64,000 nt of DNA from Leptolinea sp. UBA4782 (lineage in GTDB: Bacteria > Chloroflexota > Anaerolineae > Anaerolineales > Anaerolineaceae): assembly GCA_002403095.1 (NCBI GenBank), contig DHHC01000019.1, positions 3,129 through 67,128 of the forward strand, in the 5' to 3' direction. The notes under the pieces were generated by a model. That model was not told the DNA's origin. It did no database searches and saw nothing but the letters and a program-made list of their open reading frames with translations. This document shows positions 15,771-24,750 of the stretch, piece by piece. Positions within the stretch are counted from its first letter, which is position 1, and every line of letters starts with the position of its first letter. Position numbers and translations under genes: made by a program.

Positions 15771-17648
15771 TTGGGCATTACCGCAACTGTCAACCTGACC
15801 ACTGGTGAAATTACCCATAAAACGACAGATCCCGAACTGCAGCGCAAATTCCTGGGTGGCAGGGGGCTGGGTGCAGCTTACTTATTCCAGCTCGTCCCCC
15901 CTGATGTGCAGCCATTTGATGCAGAGAACTGCCTGATCTTCACCTCTGGTCCGTTAAACGGTACTCCCTGGCCGACCTCCTCGCGTTATCACGTTACCTT
16001 CAAATCTCCAGCCACCGGGGCATACGGGTACGCCAACGCGGGCGGACACTTTGGACCGGAACTGAACCGGGCAGGGTATGATGCGGTCATTGTTACCGGT
16101 AAGGCCCTTACGCCGGTGTACATCCAGATCCTGGAAGAAGAAATTTCCATCCTCCCGGCAGAAGAATTCTGGGGCAAACCAACATCTTTCATTGAAGGCA
16201 ACTTGAAGACCCAGGGTGGAGGCAGGGTGGCAGCCATCGGCCAGGCGGGTGAGAACCTGGCGAGGATGGCAGCCATCATCAACGACGGCGGCAGGGCAGC
16301 AGCCCGCACCGGACCCGGGGCGGTAATGGGCAGCAAGAACCTCAAAGCGCTGCATGTGATTGGTACAAAAAAGCCTGTCCTGACCCCTACATTTTCAGAA
16401 CTGGCACGCAAGACCAGCCAGTACCTGACCAGCCACCCAGATTCTCAGTCGCTCATGGACGGCTCAACCCTGTTCCTGATGGGCATAAAGAACATGGTAG
16501 CCGATCTGCCTGCAAGAAACCACCAGTCTGCCCAGGTAACCTATATTTCAAACCTCGACCAGAAAGCCTTCGAACAAAAATGGATCAAGCGCAAAGGCTG
16601 CTCAGCCTGCCCAATGCGCTGTTCACGGATTTCTAAAGGAATTACATCTGATGGTGAAATCATTATTGAAGGCCCCGAGTATGAAACCACAGATGCCCTT
16701 GGGCCGATGGTGGACAACAATGACCCGGATGTGGTCATCCAGGCCAACCATTTGTGCAATGAATACGGCCTTGACACTATCTCGACCGGGGTATGTATTG
16801 CTTTTGCAATGGAATGCCATCAACGCGGCATTTTGGATGACCCGCATTTCAGCCTGGAATGGGGAGACCCCACCTCCATTTTGGGCTTGATCGAAGCCAT
16901 CGCCTTGCGCAAAGGCCTGGGGGATGTCCTGGCAGAAGGGGTTGCCCGCGCGGCTGAGGTGATCGGCAAGGGAGCAGACCGCTTCGCCCTGCACGTTAAA
17001 GGCGTGGAAATGCCCCGCCAGGAGCCGCGGGTTTCAAAGGCATTTGGGCTGGGCCATGCCACCAGCAACCGCGGTGCAGACCACATGTATGGACTTCCAG
17101 GGATGGATTCTGCAGGACTGTGGGATGCTGCCCGCAAGATCTTCCCGGAGGAGATCCTGCCTGAATTGATGGACAGCCTGGATGAAACATATAAACCTGA
17201 CCTGCTTGAGTACGGCGAGAACTTTTGTGCAGTGGTAGATTCGCTCGGCCTGTGCAAATTCAGCACAGCCCAAACTTACGTGGTTATGGTGGATGAAATC
17301 GCAGCCGGACTTCACGCACTTGGTATACCTGTCAGCGCTGCCGACCTGCTGCAGGCTGGAGAGCGAATTGTCAACCTGGAACGGTTGTATAACATCCGGC
17401 ATGGATTCGGCAGCCATCTCGACACCCTGCCTGGCCGTTTTATCGAAGAACCCCTGGAAGTGTTCGAATTTACACCGGGAGATACCGGCCAGGATGCAAT
17501 CCGTTCACAGGCGCCTGTAGCCACCGCTGCAATCCAGGATTTTCCTGCCATGCTGCAGCGTTATTACTGGCTGCGCGGCTGGAGTGTGGACGGAAAACCC
17601 ACACCTGATACCCTCGAAAGATTGGAGCTGATAGATTATGGAATTTGA
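15771..17648 (+). CDS. Tungsten-type aldehyde:ferredoxin oxidoreductase, paralogue 1
   Basis: 625 residues. The family oxidises aldehydes to acids, or the reverse with low-potential electrons, using a tungsten- or molybdenum-bis-pterin cofactor and a [4Fe-4S] cluster. The N-terminal domain has GGRGLGAAYLF and YANAGGHFGPELNRAGYDAVIVTGKA. Cluster ligands are complete: Cys277, Cys280, Cys284 (CSACPMRC) and Cys495 (LGLCKF). Starts at TTG 15771 with AAAGGA upstream; the regulator's stop is in the same frame 21 bases earlier and no other start codon fits. Its N-terminus is about ten residues shorter than paralogue 2. It overlaps the hydantoinase gene by 11 bases. Substrate unknown. Confidence 0.93.
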   Translation: MGITATVNLTTGEITHKTTDPELQRKFLGGRGLGAAYLFQLVPPDVQPFDAENCLIFTSGPLNGTPWPTSSRYHVTFKSPATGAYGYANAGGHFGPELNRAGYDAVIVTGKALTPVYIQILEEEISILPAEEFWGKPTSFIEGNLKTQGGGRVAAIGQAGENLARMAAIINDGGRAAARTGPGAVMGSKNLKALHVIGTKKPVLTPTFSELARKTSQYLTSHPDSQSLMDGSTLFLMGIKNMVADLPARNHQSAQVTYISNLDQKAFEQKWIKRKGCSACPMRCSRISKGITSDGEIIIEGPEYETTDALGPMVDNNDPDVVIQANHLCNEYGLDTISTGVCIAFAMECHQRGILDDPHFSLEWGDPTSILGLIEAIALRKGLGDVLAEGVARAAEVIGKGADRFALHVKGVEMPRQEPRVSKAFGLGHATSNRGADHMYGLPGMDSAGLWDAARKIFPEEILPELMDSLDETYKPDLLEYGENFCAVVDSLGLCKFSTAQTYVVMVDEIAAGLHALGIPVSAADLLQAGERIVNLERLYNIRHGFGSHLDTLPGRFIEEPLEVFEFTPGDTGQDAIRSQAPVATAAIQDFPAMLQRYYWLRGWSVDGKPTPDTLERLELIDYGI

Positions 17649-19020
17649 TCTGGTCATTCGTAACGGCAGGGTTATTACCAGCCGGGGAGAAATATCCGCA
17701 GATGTTGGCATCAAGGGTGAGAATATCTCCGCGATTGAGAAGGACCTACATGGACGGGATGAAATCGATGCGGCTGGTATGCTGGTGCTGCCAGGCGGGA
17801 TTGACCCGCATGTGCACCTGCAAATGCCAGTCGGCGAGACAGCCTCAAGCGACGATTGGTTCACCGGTACCCGCGCGGCAGCCTGCGGCGGAACCACCAC
17901 GGTGATTGACTTCGTGGAGCCCGAACCCGGCGACAGCCTGCAGGCCGCCCTGGAAAAGCGCAAGGCTGAGGCGAATGGCAAAGCAGTGATCGACTTTGGC
18001 CTGCACATGACCATTACCAACGCGGAAACCCGCACACTTTCACAGATTGAAGGTATGGTCAATGAAGGTGTTACTTCATATAAAACATATTCGACCTACG
18101 ACGGGTTTAAGCTCAACGATGCAGAATTCCTGCAGGTGCTTACCACCGTGCATGAATCAGGCGGGATTGTGCTGGTACATGCCGAAAACGACGCCGCCAT
18201 CGCCTACCTGAAAGCCAGGCTGGTTGCAGCGGGTAAGAAAGATCCGGCTTACCATGCCGTTTCCCGGCCGGCTGTTACTGAAGTGGAAGCAGTCACGCGC
18301 GCCCTGGCACTTGCAGAAGTTGCACAGGCAAACCTGTATCTGGTACATCTCTCCACTGCCGGGGCTATCCAAGCAGTGCGCACTGCCCAGACGCGCGGGG
18401 TGCATGCCTTTGCTGAAACCTGCCCCCAGTACCTGCTACTGGATGAACGAGAGTTGCTGCGGCTTGATTTCGAAGGCGCGAAATTTGTCTGCTCGCCTCC
18501 CTTGCGCAGTGCTATCGAACAGCCCGAAATTTGGGAAGGCCTGGCAGATGGGACCGTCAGCACCGTCGGCACGGACCACTGCCCCTTCTTCTTTAAAGGG
18601 CAGAAGGAACTCGGGCGTGATACTTTCACCAAAATACCAGGTGGGCTGCCGGGCATCGAAAGCCGCCTGGCGCTCCTGCATACGTTCGGGGTACGGACCG
18701 GCAGGCTTTCACTGCCTCGCTGGGTGGATGTTTGTTCCAGCCTGCCAGCCAGGATCTTTGGTTTATACCCGCAAAAAGGCGCTTTGGAACCCGGCTCGGA
18801 TGCGGATGTGGTGGTTTTTGACCCGGAAAAGAAAGTGCAGCTGACCCGCTCTAAACTGCATGAAAATGTGGACTATACCCCATATGAAGGATTCCAGTTA
18901 ACCGGCTATCCCGTTATCACCATCACCCGTGGTAAGGTCATCCACAAGGACGGCGCTTTCACCGGCGCTGCAGGTTCAGGCAGGTTCCTCTTCCGGCAGA
19001 AAGGCGATTATGGTTCTTGA
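17638..19020 (+). CDS. Hydantoinase/dihydropyrimidinase
   Basis: 460 residues, amidohydrolase superfamily; hydrolyses cyclic ureides (dihydropyrimidines, hydantoins, possibly allantoin-like rings) to N-carbamoyl acids. The binuclear metal site is complete: His58 and His60 (DPHVH), Lys149 for carboxylation (SYKTYSTY), His181 (LVHAEN), His237 (LVHLST) and Asp313 (GTDHCPF). PQYLLLD and GGLPGIESRL also fit. It overlaps the AOR gene upstream and the Fe-S gene downstream, so expression is tightly linked. Substrate choice between hydantoin and dihydropyrimidine cannot be made here. No N-carbamoylase gene is adjacent, so the facing carbamoyltransferase may process the product. Confidence 0.9.
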   Translation: MEFDLVIRNGRVITSRGEISADVGIKGENISAIEKDLHGRDEIDAAGMLVLPGGIDPHVHLQMPVGETASSDDWFTGTRAAACGGTTTVIDFVEPEPGDSLQAALEKRKAEANGKAVIDFGLHMTITNAETRTLSQIEGMVNEGVTSYKTYSTYDGFKLNDAEFLQVLTTVHESGGIVLVHAENDAAIAYLKARLVAAGKKDPAYHAVSRPAVTEVEAVTRALALAEVAQANLYLVHLSTAGAIQAVRTAQTRGVHAFAETCPQYLLLDERELLRLDFEGAKFVCSPPLRSAIEQPEIWEGLADGTVSTVGTDHCPFFFKGQKELGRDTFTKIPGGLPGIESRLALLHTFGVRTGRLSLPRWVDVCSSLPARIFGLYPQKGALEPGSDADVVVFDPEKKVQLTRSKLHENVDYTPYEGFQLTGYPVITITRGKVIHKDGAFTGAAGSGRFLFRQKGDYGS

Positions 19021-19534
19021 CATAGACCCCCAGAAATGCACCGGCTGCTTGGCTTGTGTGGTGTTTTGCTCTTTGCAGCACGAAGATCAGGTAAGTACCC
19101 AGCTTTCCCGCATCCAGATCTTGCACGATGAAAACCGTATAGTGCTGCTGCCAATCACCTGCATCCCCTGTGATGACAAACCCTGCATCCCGGTTTGCCC
19201 GGAAGGCGCCATTGCAGTCAATAACCTTGGTGTAGTGATTATCACAGAAGCCCTGTGCACCGGCTGCGGGAGATGTGCGCGGGCATGTGAGATCGGTGCC
19301 ATCAGAGTCCAACGCCTGCCTGGCAGAGGAAAAAATGGGCGCCTGGTTTCCCTGAAGTGCGACCTGTGCGGCGGCGATCCGTGGTGCATCAAAGCCTGTT
19401 CGTTCGATGCCATTCGCAAGGTGGATGAAATGCAGGGCGGGCAAGCAGTTTACGATCAATTGAATACAGCCCGCCGGGAGCTGACCGCCCAGCTTGAAGA
19501 TGCAGGTGTCCTGCAGTCCAGGAGGTCAACATGA
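19010..19534 (+). CDS. Four-cluster [4Fe-4S] electron-transfer protein
   Basis: 174 residues of the HycB/CooF/DMSO-reductase-beta type. Sixteen cysteines fall in four motifs: CTGCLACVVFC (residues 10-20), CIPCDDKPCIPVCP, CTGCGRCARACEIGAI and CDLCGGDPWCIKACSFDAI, enough for four cubane clusters. It presumably carries electrons between the AORs encoded on either side and a soluble ferredoxin or another acceptor. ATG at 19010 overlaps the hydantoinase stop and follows AAAGG. The C-terminal 30 residues (VYDQLNTARRELTAQLED) form a likely helix. No membrane segment. Confidence 0.9.
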   Translation: MVLDIDPQKCTGCLACVVFCSLQHEDQVSTQLSRIQILHDENRIVLLPITCIPCDDKPCIPVCPEGAIAVNNLGVVIITEALCTGCGRCARACEIGAIRVQRLPGRGKNGRLVSLKCDLCGGDPWCIKACSFDAIRKVDEMQGGQAVYDQLNTARRELTAQLEDAGVLQSRRST

Positions 19535-21522
19535 GCACTTTCCCTTACCAGGGGTATGCCGGGCAGTACCTGCGCATCAACCTGACCAGCGGAACGATCT
19601 CGAAGCTGCCGCTGCCTTTGGAATGGGTTGAGAACTACCTGGGCGGAAACGGGATCGGCACCCGCATCCTGTGGGATGAAGTCCCTCCCGAGGTTGACCC
19701 GCTTTCACCTGAAAACAAACTGATCGTAGCCACCGGTCCCCTGTGCGGCGGGCCGATGCCGAATTCCGGCCGGCTGGAGTTTATCGCCAAAAGCCCGCTT
19801 ACTGGCATGTACGGTGATGCCAATGCCGGCGGTCACTTCGGACCTGAGCTTAAGTATGCCGGCTATGACCTGATCGTTTTTGAAGGGAAAGCTCCTGAAC
19901 CGGTTTACCTTTGGATCAAGGACAATGTTGTGGGACTTCGTTCCGCAGCTGACCTGTGGGGGAAAGGTGTCTTTGAGACGGAAACACGATTGAAAAGCCT
20001 GGCGAAAGACCCTGAGCTGAAGGTGGCAGCCATTGGTCCGGCAGGAGAGAATCTCGTGCGCTTTGCCAGCATCCAGGTCACTTACCGGCGCAGTGCAGCC
20101 CGCACCGGCATTGGGGCGGTGATGGGTTCAAAAAACTTGAAAGCGATTGCCGTGCGCGGTACAGGTGCAATCCCTGTAGCCGAACCGGTTAAGTTGATGG
20201 AGCATTCCTTCAACCTGCATGAAGTCATCCGCAGGAACGAATTCTACCCCGGGGTACACCGTTACGGCACACCTGGGCTGGTTACCCTGATGCAGCCGAT
20301 GGGGCGATTCCCAACCCGCAACTACCAGTTTGGGAGTTTTGACGGTTTTGAAGAGATCGCTGGCGAACAGTTGCGCGAAGACCACATTAACCGGGATGTC
20401 TCCTGTTTCAATTGCCCGGTAGCCTGTGATAAAGTGTACGAAGTTACCTCCGGTGAATGCAAAGGGGTGCTCAATGCAAGCGTGGAGTATGAAACCCTCA
20501 ACTCTTTAGGGGCTCGTATTTGCAACCGCAACCTGCCGGCTTTGCTGAAAGGCAACGAGATCTGTGACGACCTGGGGATGGATACCATCTCTGCCGGTGG
20601 CGCGATAGCATTTGCCTTCGAACTGGCTGAAAAAGGAATTTTCCTTGAATCCCCTTACGAGGGAGTACACCTTGAATGGGGCAATCACCAGGCCATGATC
20701 GAATTACTGCTGCGGATGGCATTGCGCCAGGGGGAGCTGGGCAACCTGCTGGCAGAAGGGACCTCGCACGCCGCCAGGATACTGGGCGGGGATGCACCGA
20801 AATATGCCATGCACGTCAAGGGACAGGATATCGCAGCCCAGGACGGGCGCGCTCAGCAATCGATGGGCTTGGCGCACGTCACTTCAAGCCGCGGAGCAGA
20901 CCACTTGAAAGCCTTTCCTGTGCTGGATGAAACCGGGTACCCTTCTGAGGGTGTGCGGCGTTACGGCCAGGAATATATGCCCGAGCTGGTTGAGCCGCTG
21001 GCTGTGAAATATAAAGCCATGCTGGTGAAAGACGGGGAGGATTACGGGGCCATTATCGATTCGGTCGGCACCTGCAAATCCGGCGGCACTTTCGTGATGG
21101 CAGCCATCTACTGGCAGGAAACAGCAGATGCAATCACCTATACCACCAGCATGGAAATGGATATTGACCGGCTGAAAACCATTGGCGAGCGGATTTACAA
21201 CCTGCAGCGCATGTACAACGCCATGCATGGAATTGACCGCAAAGACGATGTCCTTCCCTGGCGCTTTACCCTGATGCCCTCCACTTCCGGCAACGCCAGC
21301 GGCAGCACCTGCCGGTTGGATCTCACCCTGCCGGATTACTACCAGCTGCGCAGCTGGGATCCGGAATCCGGCCTCCCCACCGCTGAAACCACCGACCGCC
21401 TTGGATTGGCGACTGAACACTTGCAGATGCAGCAACAGGTGGAAAGCGGCAGGGCAGCCAGCATCAGGGCTGAAATGACCTGGGCTGCCCCCTACACCGA
21501 TGGAGTTCCAGCAGAACGATGA
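19531..21522 (+). CDS. Tungsten-type aldehyde:ferredoxin oxidoreductase, paralogue 2
   Basis: 663 residues, with a normal family N-terminus (GYAGQYLRINLTSG). GGNGIGTRIL and DANAGGHFGPELKYAGYDLIVFEGKA match the pterin-binding N-terminal domain. [4Fe-4S] ligands: Cys292, Cys295, Cys299 (CFNCPVAC) and Cys515 (GTCKSGG). Sequence differs widely from paralogue 1, so this is not a recent duplicate and the two probably differ in substrate. ATGA overlap with the Fe-S gene and with moaD downstream places it in the same transcript. Confidence 0.93.
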   Translation: MSTFPYQGYAGQYLRINLTSGTISKLPLPLEWVENYLGGNGIGTRILWDEVPPEVDPLSPENKLIVATGPLCGGPMPNSGRLEFIAKSPLTGMYGDANAGGHFGPELKYAGYDLIVFEGKAPEPVYLWIKDNVVGLRSAADLWGKGVFETETRLKSLAKDPELKVAAIGPAGENLVRFASIQVTYRRSAARTGIGAVMGSKNLKAIAVRGTGAIPVAEPVKLMEHSFNLHEVIRRNEFYPGVHRYGTPGLVTLMQPMGRFPTRNYQFGSFDGFEEIAGEQLREDHINRDVSCFNCPVACDKVYEVTSGECKGVLNASVEYETLNSLGARICNRNLPALLKGNEICDDLGMDTISAGGAIAFAFELAEKGIFLESPYEGVHLEWGNHQAMIELLLRMALRQGELGNLLAEGTSHAARILGGDAPKYAMHVKGQDIAAQDGRAQQSMGLAHVTSSRGADHLKAFPVLDETGYPSEGVRRYGQEYMPELVEPLAVKYKAMLVKDGEDYGAIIDSVGTCKSGGTFVMAAIYWQETADAITYTTSMEMDIDRLKTIGERIYNLQRMYNAMHGIDRKDDVLPWRFTLMPSTSGNASGSTCRLDLTLPDYYQLRSWDPESGLPTAETTDRLGLATEHLQMQQQVESGRAASIRAEMTWAAPYTDGVPAER

Positions 21523-21800
21523 TCACCATCCGTGTGCGTTACTTCAATATCCTGAGCACTTTCACCAGCTGCAAGGAGGAAACCGTATCTTTCCCGGCTG
21601 CACCTTCGCTGCTGGAACTTCTCCAGTTTTTGGCTGCAAAATACCCGGGCGGATTTACCCAGGTTGCACTGCTGGAGGGAAAGCTGGCTCCCCACCTGCG
21701 TATTTTTATCAATAACAAACCGCACGGCTGGCAGGATGGCGAAACCCTGGTAAATGACGGCGATGAGGTGATGCTCTTCCCTGCTGTGGCTGGCGGATAA
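21519..21800 (+). CDS. MoaD/ThiS-family sulfur carrier
   Basis: 93 residues with a ubiquitin-like fold and the obligatory C-terminal Gly-Gly (FPAVAGG), the site of thiocarboxylation. MoaD supplies sulfur for molybdopterin; a dedicated copy next to AOR genes is common and suggests cofactor supply for these two enzymes. Overlaps the AOR stop (ATGA). It is the last gene of the six-gene operon. Confidence 0.9.
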   Translation: MITIRVRYFNILSTFTSCKEETVSFPAAPSLLELLQFLAAKYPGGFTQVALLEGKLAPHLRIFINNKPHGWQDGETLVNDGDEVMLFPAVAGG

Positions 21801-21812
21801 GCTGGCACAGAA

Positions 21813-21828
21813 CCTGCAACCTTGCAGG
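21813..21828 (+). promoter_or_regulatory. Hairpin directly before the M23-like lipoprotein gene
   Basis: CCTGCAACCTTGCAGG is a 7-bp inverted repeat with a two-base centre, ending one base before the ATG at 21830. It contains the only AGG near the start, so as RNA it could mask initiation. It has no T-run, so it is not a terminator. Confidence 0.35.
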
Positions 21829-21829
21829 C

Positions 21830-24697
21830 ATGATAACCCGCCGAATTCTCACTGTAACAATTTTCATTTTACTTGCCCTGCTGATTTCCTCATGCAGCGT
21901 GTTTCAGTCTTCCAGTCAGGAGACCCCCTTGCCTGGCAGTACCGGCACAATTGAAGCTGTACCGGTAAATCCTGCCTGGGATGAAGTCCTCAAGCAGGCG
22001 TTGATGCAGTCCATTGAAGGGCGGGACGATGTGATTGCTTTTCTGATTTACCAGGTCAATGTGGAACGCTTTGCTTACAGCAATGACGGTGTGTATGCGC
22101 TGCTGTGGCTGTCATTTACCGATTTCGAAACCAGCGAGGTGATCCCCGCAGAGACCGCACTTGCCATCGCCCAGCGCGTCCGGGGTGATGGAACTGCGGT
22201 TGGTGATTGGAAAATCGTTATCCAGGCAGACAGTGAATGGAATTCCACTATCAGTAAGCTGTCGGATGAACTCCTCAACCCTGAGATGAAAAGCCGTTAT
22301 GTATCCAAGGAGCAAAGCCTGCAGAAAGCACCGCCCCTGACCGGTTACCGCCTGCCTTACCCGCCCAACCGGGCTGTGCGCCTGACCGGCAGTATTGGGC
22401 ATGTGTTTGTATACAAAACCTGCCCGGATACCTGCCTGTACGCTTTCGATTTTGCCGACGGTACAAATTTTCCCGTGTTGGCAGCTAAAGGCGGAAGGGT
22501 GAAATATGCCGTCTGGCGCTACCCAGACAATTACCACGAAAAAGCCAATTATATTGTCCTGGAAGACACCTCAACCACCCCAACTACCTACCAGCTGTAT
22601 TACCACCTGGCATATGACAGCATCCCGGCGAAATTCCGTACTGCCGGGGCAATCGTTTCCCAGGGCGACCTGATCGCATATGCCGATAACACCGGACCCA
22701 GTTCTGGATCTCACTTGCATTTCATGGTTCACACCACAACCAACCAGATGTGGGGAACATCAGTAGACATTCTGTTTGATGATGTCACCGTAAACAGCGG
22801 GAGACCACGCACCTGTACTGAATCCAGCAAATTCCCCAACTACGGCGCACAATGCGTTGCGGCGGATAAGTATTACTCACAGAATTACGGGGATAGTGAG
22901 CTTCCTACCGGCGATATTACCTCCCCTGCACCAGATTCCGTTGTAAAGACCAGCCTGCTCACTGTAGAAGGCTTTGGCAAGGACAACTCCGGTGTGGCAT
23001 CCATGCAGCTGTTCCTGAAGATCGGAGATACATGGGGCCCTTACGGTCCGGTCATCACCTCCTCGCCTTTCAGCACCCAGCTTGACCTTTGCCAGGCTGG
23101 CGTCCACTTGGGACAATTCAAACTCGGATTGAAGGTTATCGACTACGCCGGGAACGAATCGAAGATGATGGGCAACCGCTTTTTAAATATGAAGTATGAC
23201 TGCTTTGCACCTACATCTACACCAACAGAGATCCCCACTTCCACACCAACCATCACACCAACCCCAACGAATACACCGCTGCCAACTGCCACCGCAACAC
23301 CAGTACCGACTGTAACAGCGTCACCTACCGCTGTAGTCTGCATGCCCGGTTCTTACCAGGTTGCGGTTTACCCGGCGGTCAATTACGGCGGAAATTGCCT
23401 GACACTCGGCATGGGAGAATACAGCAGCCTGAACGGGCTTAACCCGCTGGATGATGACACGGTTGAAGCCATTACCATAGGCGCCGATGTGATGGTGGTG
23501 GCGTACAATGACACCAGTTTCCGTGGTGACCAGATTATCTTAAAGGAACCAGCCGCAGATCTGGCTTCAAGAACCGGTACAGGCGGGTGGATCAGGTCAT
23601 TCAAGGTAGTTCCACGGACCGACACACCCTCATCTCCAGTAATCAATCTGCCTGCAGACCAGCTCGAGCGCTCTGCCACCATATCTGATCCGATTACCAT
23701 AACCTGGCTGGAATCAAACGGAGCAGAAGAGTATTCAGCAAAACTGGATGGACCTGGAGGCTTTTCGCGTTCTCTTGGCTGGCAACCCGGCCGCACCTGG
23801 GTTGTTGGACTCCTTCCTGAGGGTGAATACCAGGTGACGGTCAAAGCCCGCAACCTGGCGGGAGTATCTGAAAGCGCGGTGACTTTCAATGTTTTTGAAC
23901 TTATCCAGCTGCCGGTCACAAGCATGCAAACCCAGCCTCTGTTCAGCCAATCCACGCTGTTGAAACTGGAATGGAGTGTTGAAAAGGGAGATGTGCTCAT
24001 CGGGTCTTATGAAATGCAGTATGCCCGTGATGGCGGGGATTGGGTCAATTGGGAGCAGCCCATTGCAGGGGATAGCAGTTCCCTGTGGTTCTTTGGCGAA
24101 ATGGGACATACCTACCAGTTCCGCATGCGGGCAATTGATGCAGATGGAAACCGGGAAGAATTTCCGGTTGAACCGCAATTATTTACAAGCATCGCCAGTG
24201 ATTGCGCGGGCGACGAATATGAAAACCCCGACCCGGGAGACGATACCCTGGAAGGAGCCACACCGCTGGAGATCAGCCAGCCTCAGGTACATACGTTTTG
24301 CGGGTATTCGGATTATGACTGGCTGGTCTTTGCAGCCAATGGCGGTGATAAATACCGCATTACCGCCAAACCACTGGGCGGGAATGCCGCTGCTGCGTTT
24401 TTCCTGTATGATCCCTTAGGAGACGCAGTGCTGGGTGAAGGAAAACCAACTGATTTCAACCAGGAATCTGTACTGGAATGGGAAGCCCCGCAGGATGGGT
24501 TATACATATTGCAGGTAAGGCCCCTGGACAGCCGCCTGGCAGGGGATGCTGCCAGCTACGAGATAAAAGCCGATAAGATCCTGCAGTTAAAGCCAGTAAC
24601 CTACACCTGCACGGCATTGCTTCTTCCGCTGGTCTGGTTCGTGGTAAAGATGTACGCAAAAGTACGAAACCGCCTGCGCGAAGACGACTACCTGTAA
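21830..24697 (+). CDS. Large multi-domain surface lipoprotein with degenerate M23 domain
   Basis: 955 residues. Type II signal peptide with lipobox ISSC (Cys22); M23/LytM-like domain (about 165-310); Thr/Pro linker (about 465-500); beta/gamma-crystallin-like domain (about 504-600: YGGNCLTLGMGEYSSL and FRGDQIIL); two fibronectin-III-like segments (about 610-790); a pre-peptidase C-terminal-like domain (about 800-920); and a hydrophobic segment near the end (TCTALLLPLVWFVVKMYA). The M23 domain keeps HLHF but where HxxxD is expected it has LYAFD, so one zinc ligand appears lost and it is probably a binding rather than cutting domain. Lipidation plus a C-terminal membrane helix is unusual. Confidence 0.8.
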   Translation: MITRRILTVTIFILLALLISSCSVFQSSSQETPLPGSTGTIEAVPVNPAWDEVLKQALMQSIEGRDDVIAFLIYQVNVERFAYSNDGVYALLWLSFTDFETSEVIPAETALAIAQRVRGDGTAVGDWKIVIQADSEWNSTISKLSDELLNPEMKSRYVSKEQSLQKAPPLTGYRLPYPPNRAVRLTGSIGHVFVYKTCPDTCLYAFDFADGTNFPVLAAKGGRVKYAVWRYPDNYHEKANYIVLEDTSTTPTTYQLYYHLAYDSIPAKFRTAGAIVSQGDLIAYADNTGPSSGSHLHFMVHTTTNQMWGTSVDILFDDVTVNSGRPRTCTESSKFPNYGAQCVAADKYYSQNYGDSELPTGDITSPAPDSVVKTSLLTVEGFGKDNSGVASMQLFLKIGDTWGPYGPVITSSPFSTQLDLCQAGVHLGQFKLGLKVIDYAGNESKMMGNRFLNMKYDCFAPTSTPTEIPTSTPTITPTPTNTPLPTATATPVPTVTASPTAVVCMPGSYQVAVYPAVNYGGNCLTLGMGEYSSLNGLNPLDDDTVEAITIGADVMVVAYNDTSFRGDQIILKEPAADLASRTGTGGWIRSFKVVPRTDTPSSPVINLPADQLERSATISDPITITWLESNGAEEYSAKLDGPGGFSRSLGWQPGRTWVVGLLPEGEYQVTVKARNLAGVSESAVTFNVFELIQLPVTSMQTQPLFSQSTLLKLEWSVEKGDVLIGSYEMQYARDGGDWVNWEQPIAGDSSSLWFFGEMGHTYQFRMRAIDADGNREEFPVEPQLFTSIASDCAGDEYENPDPGDDTLEGATPLEISQPQVHTFCGYSDYDWLVFAANGGDKYRITAKPLGGNAAAAFFLYDPLGDAVLGEGKPTDFNQESVLEWEAPQDGLYILQVRPLDSRLAGDAASYEIKADKILQLKPVTYTCTALLLPLVWFVVKMYAKVRNRLREDDYL

Positions 24698-24750
24698 AAA
24701 GCGGCAGCAATAGACTGGCTAAGCACAGGGCTGTGATACAATTCCGGCTC

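Noticed and set aside
21800..21830. Hairpin after moaD as an operon terminator
   Set aside because: The stem is only seven pairs with a two-base centre and no T-run follows.
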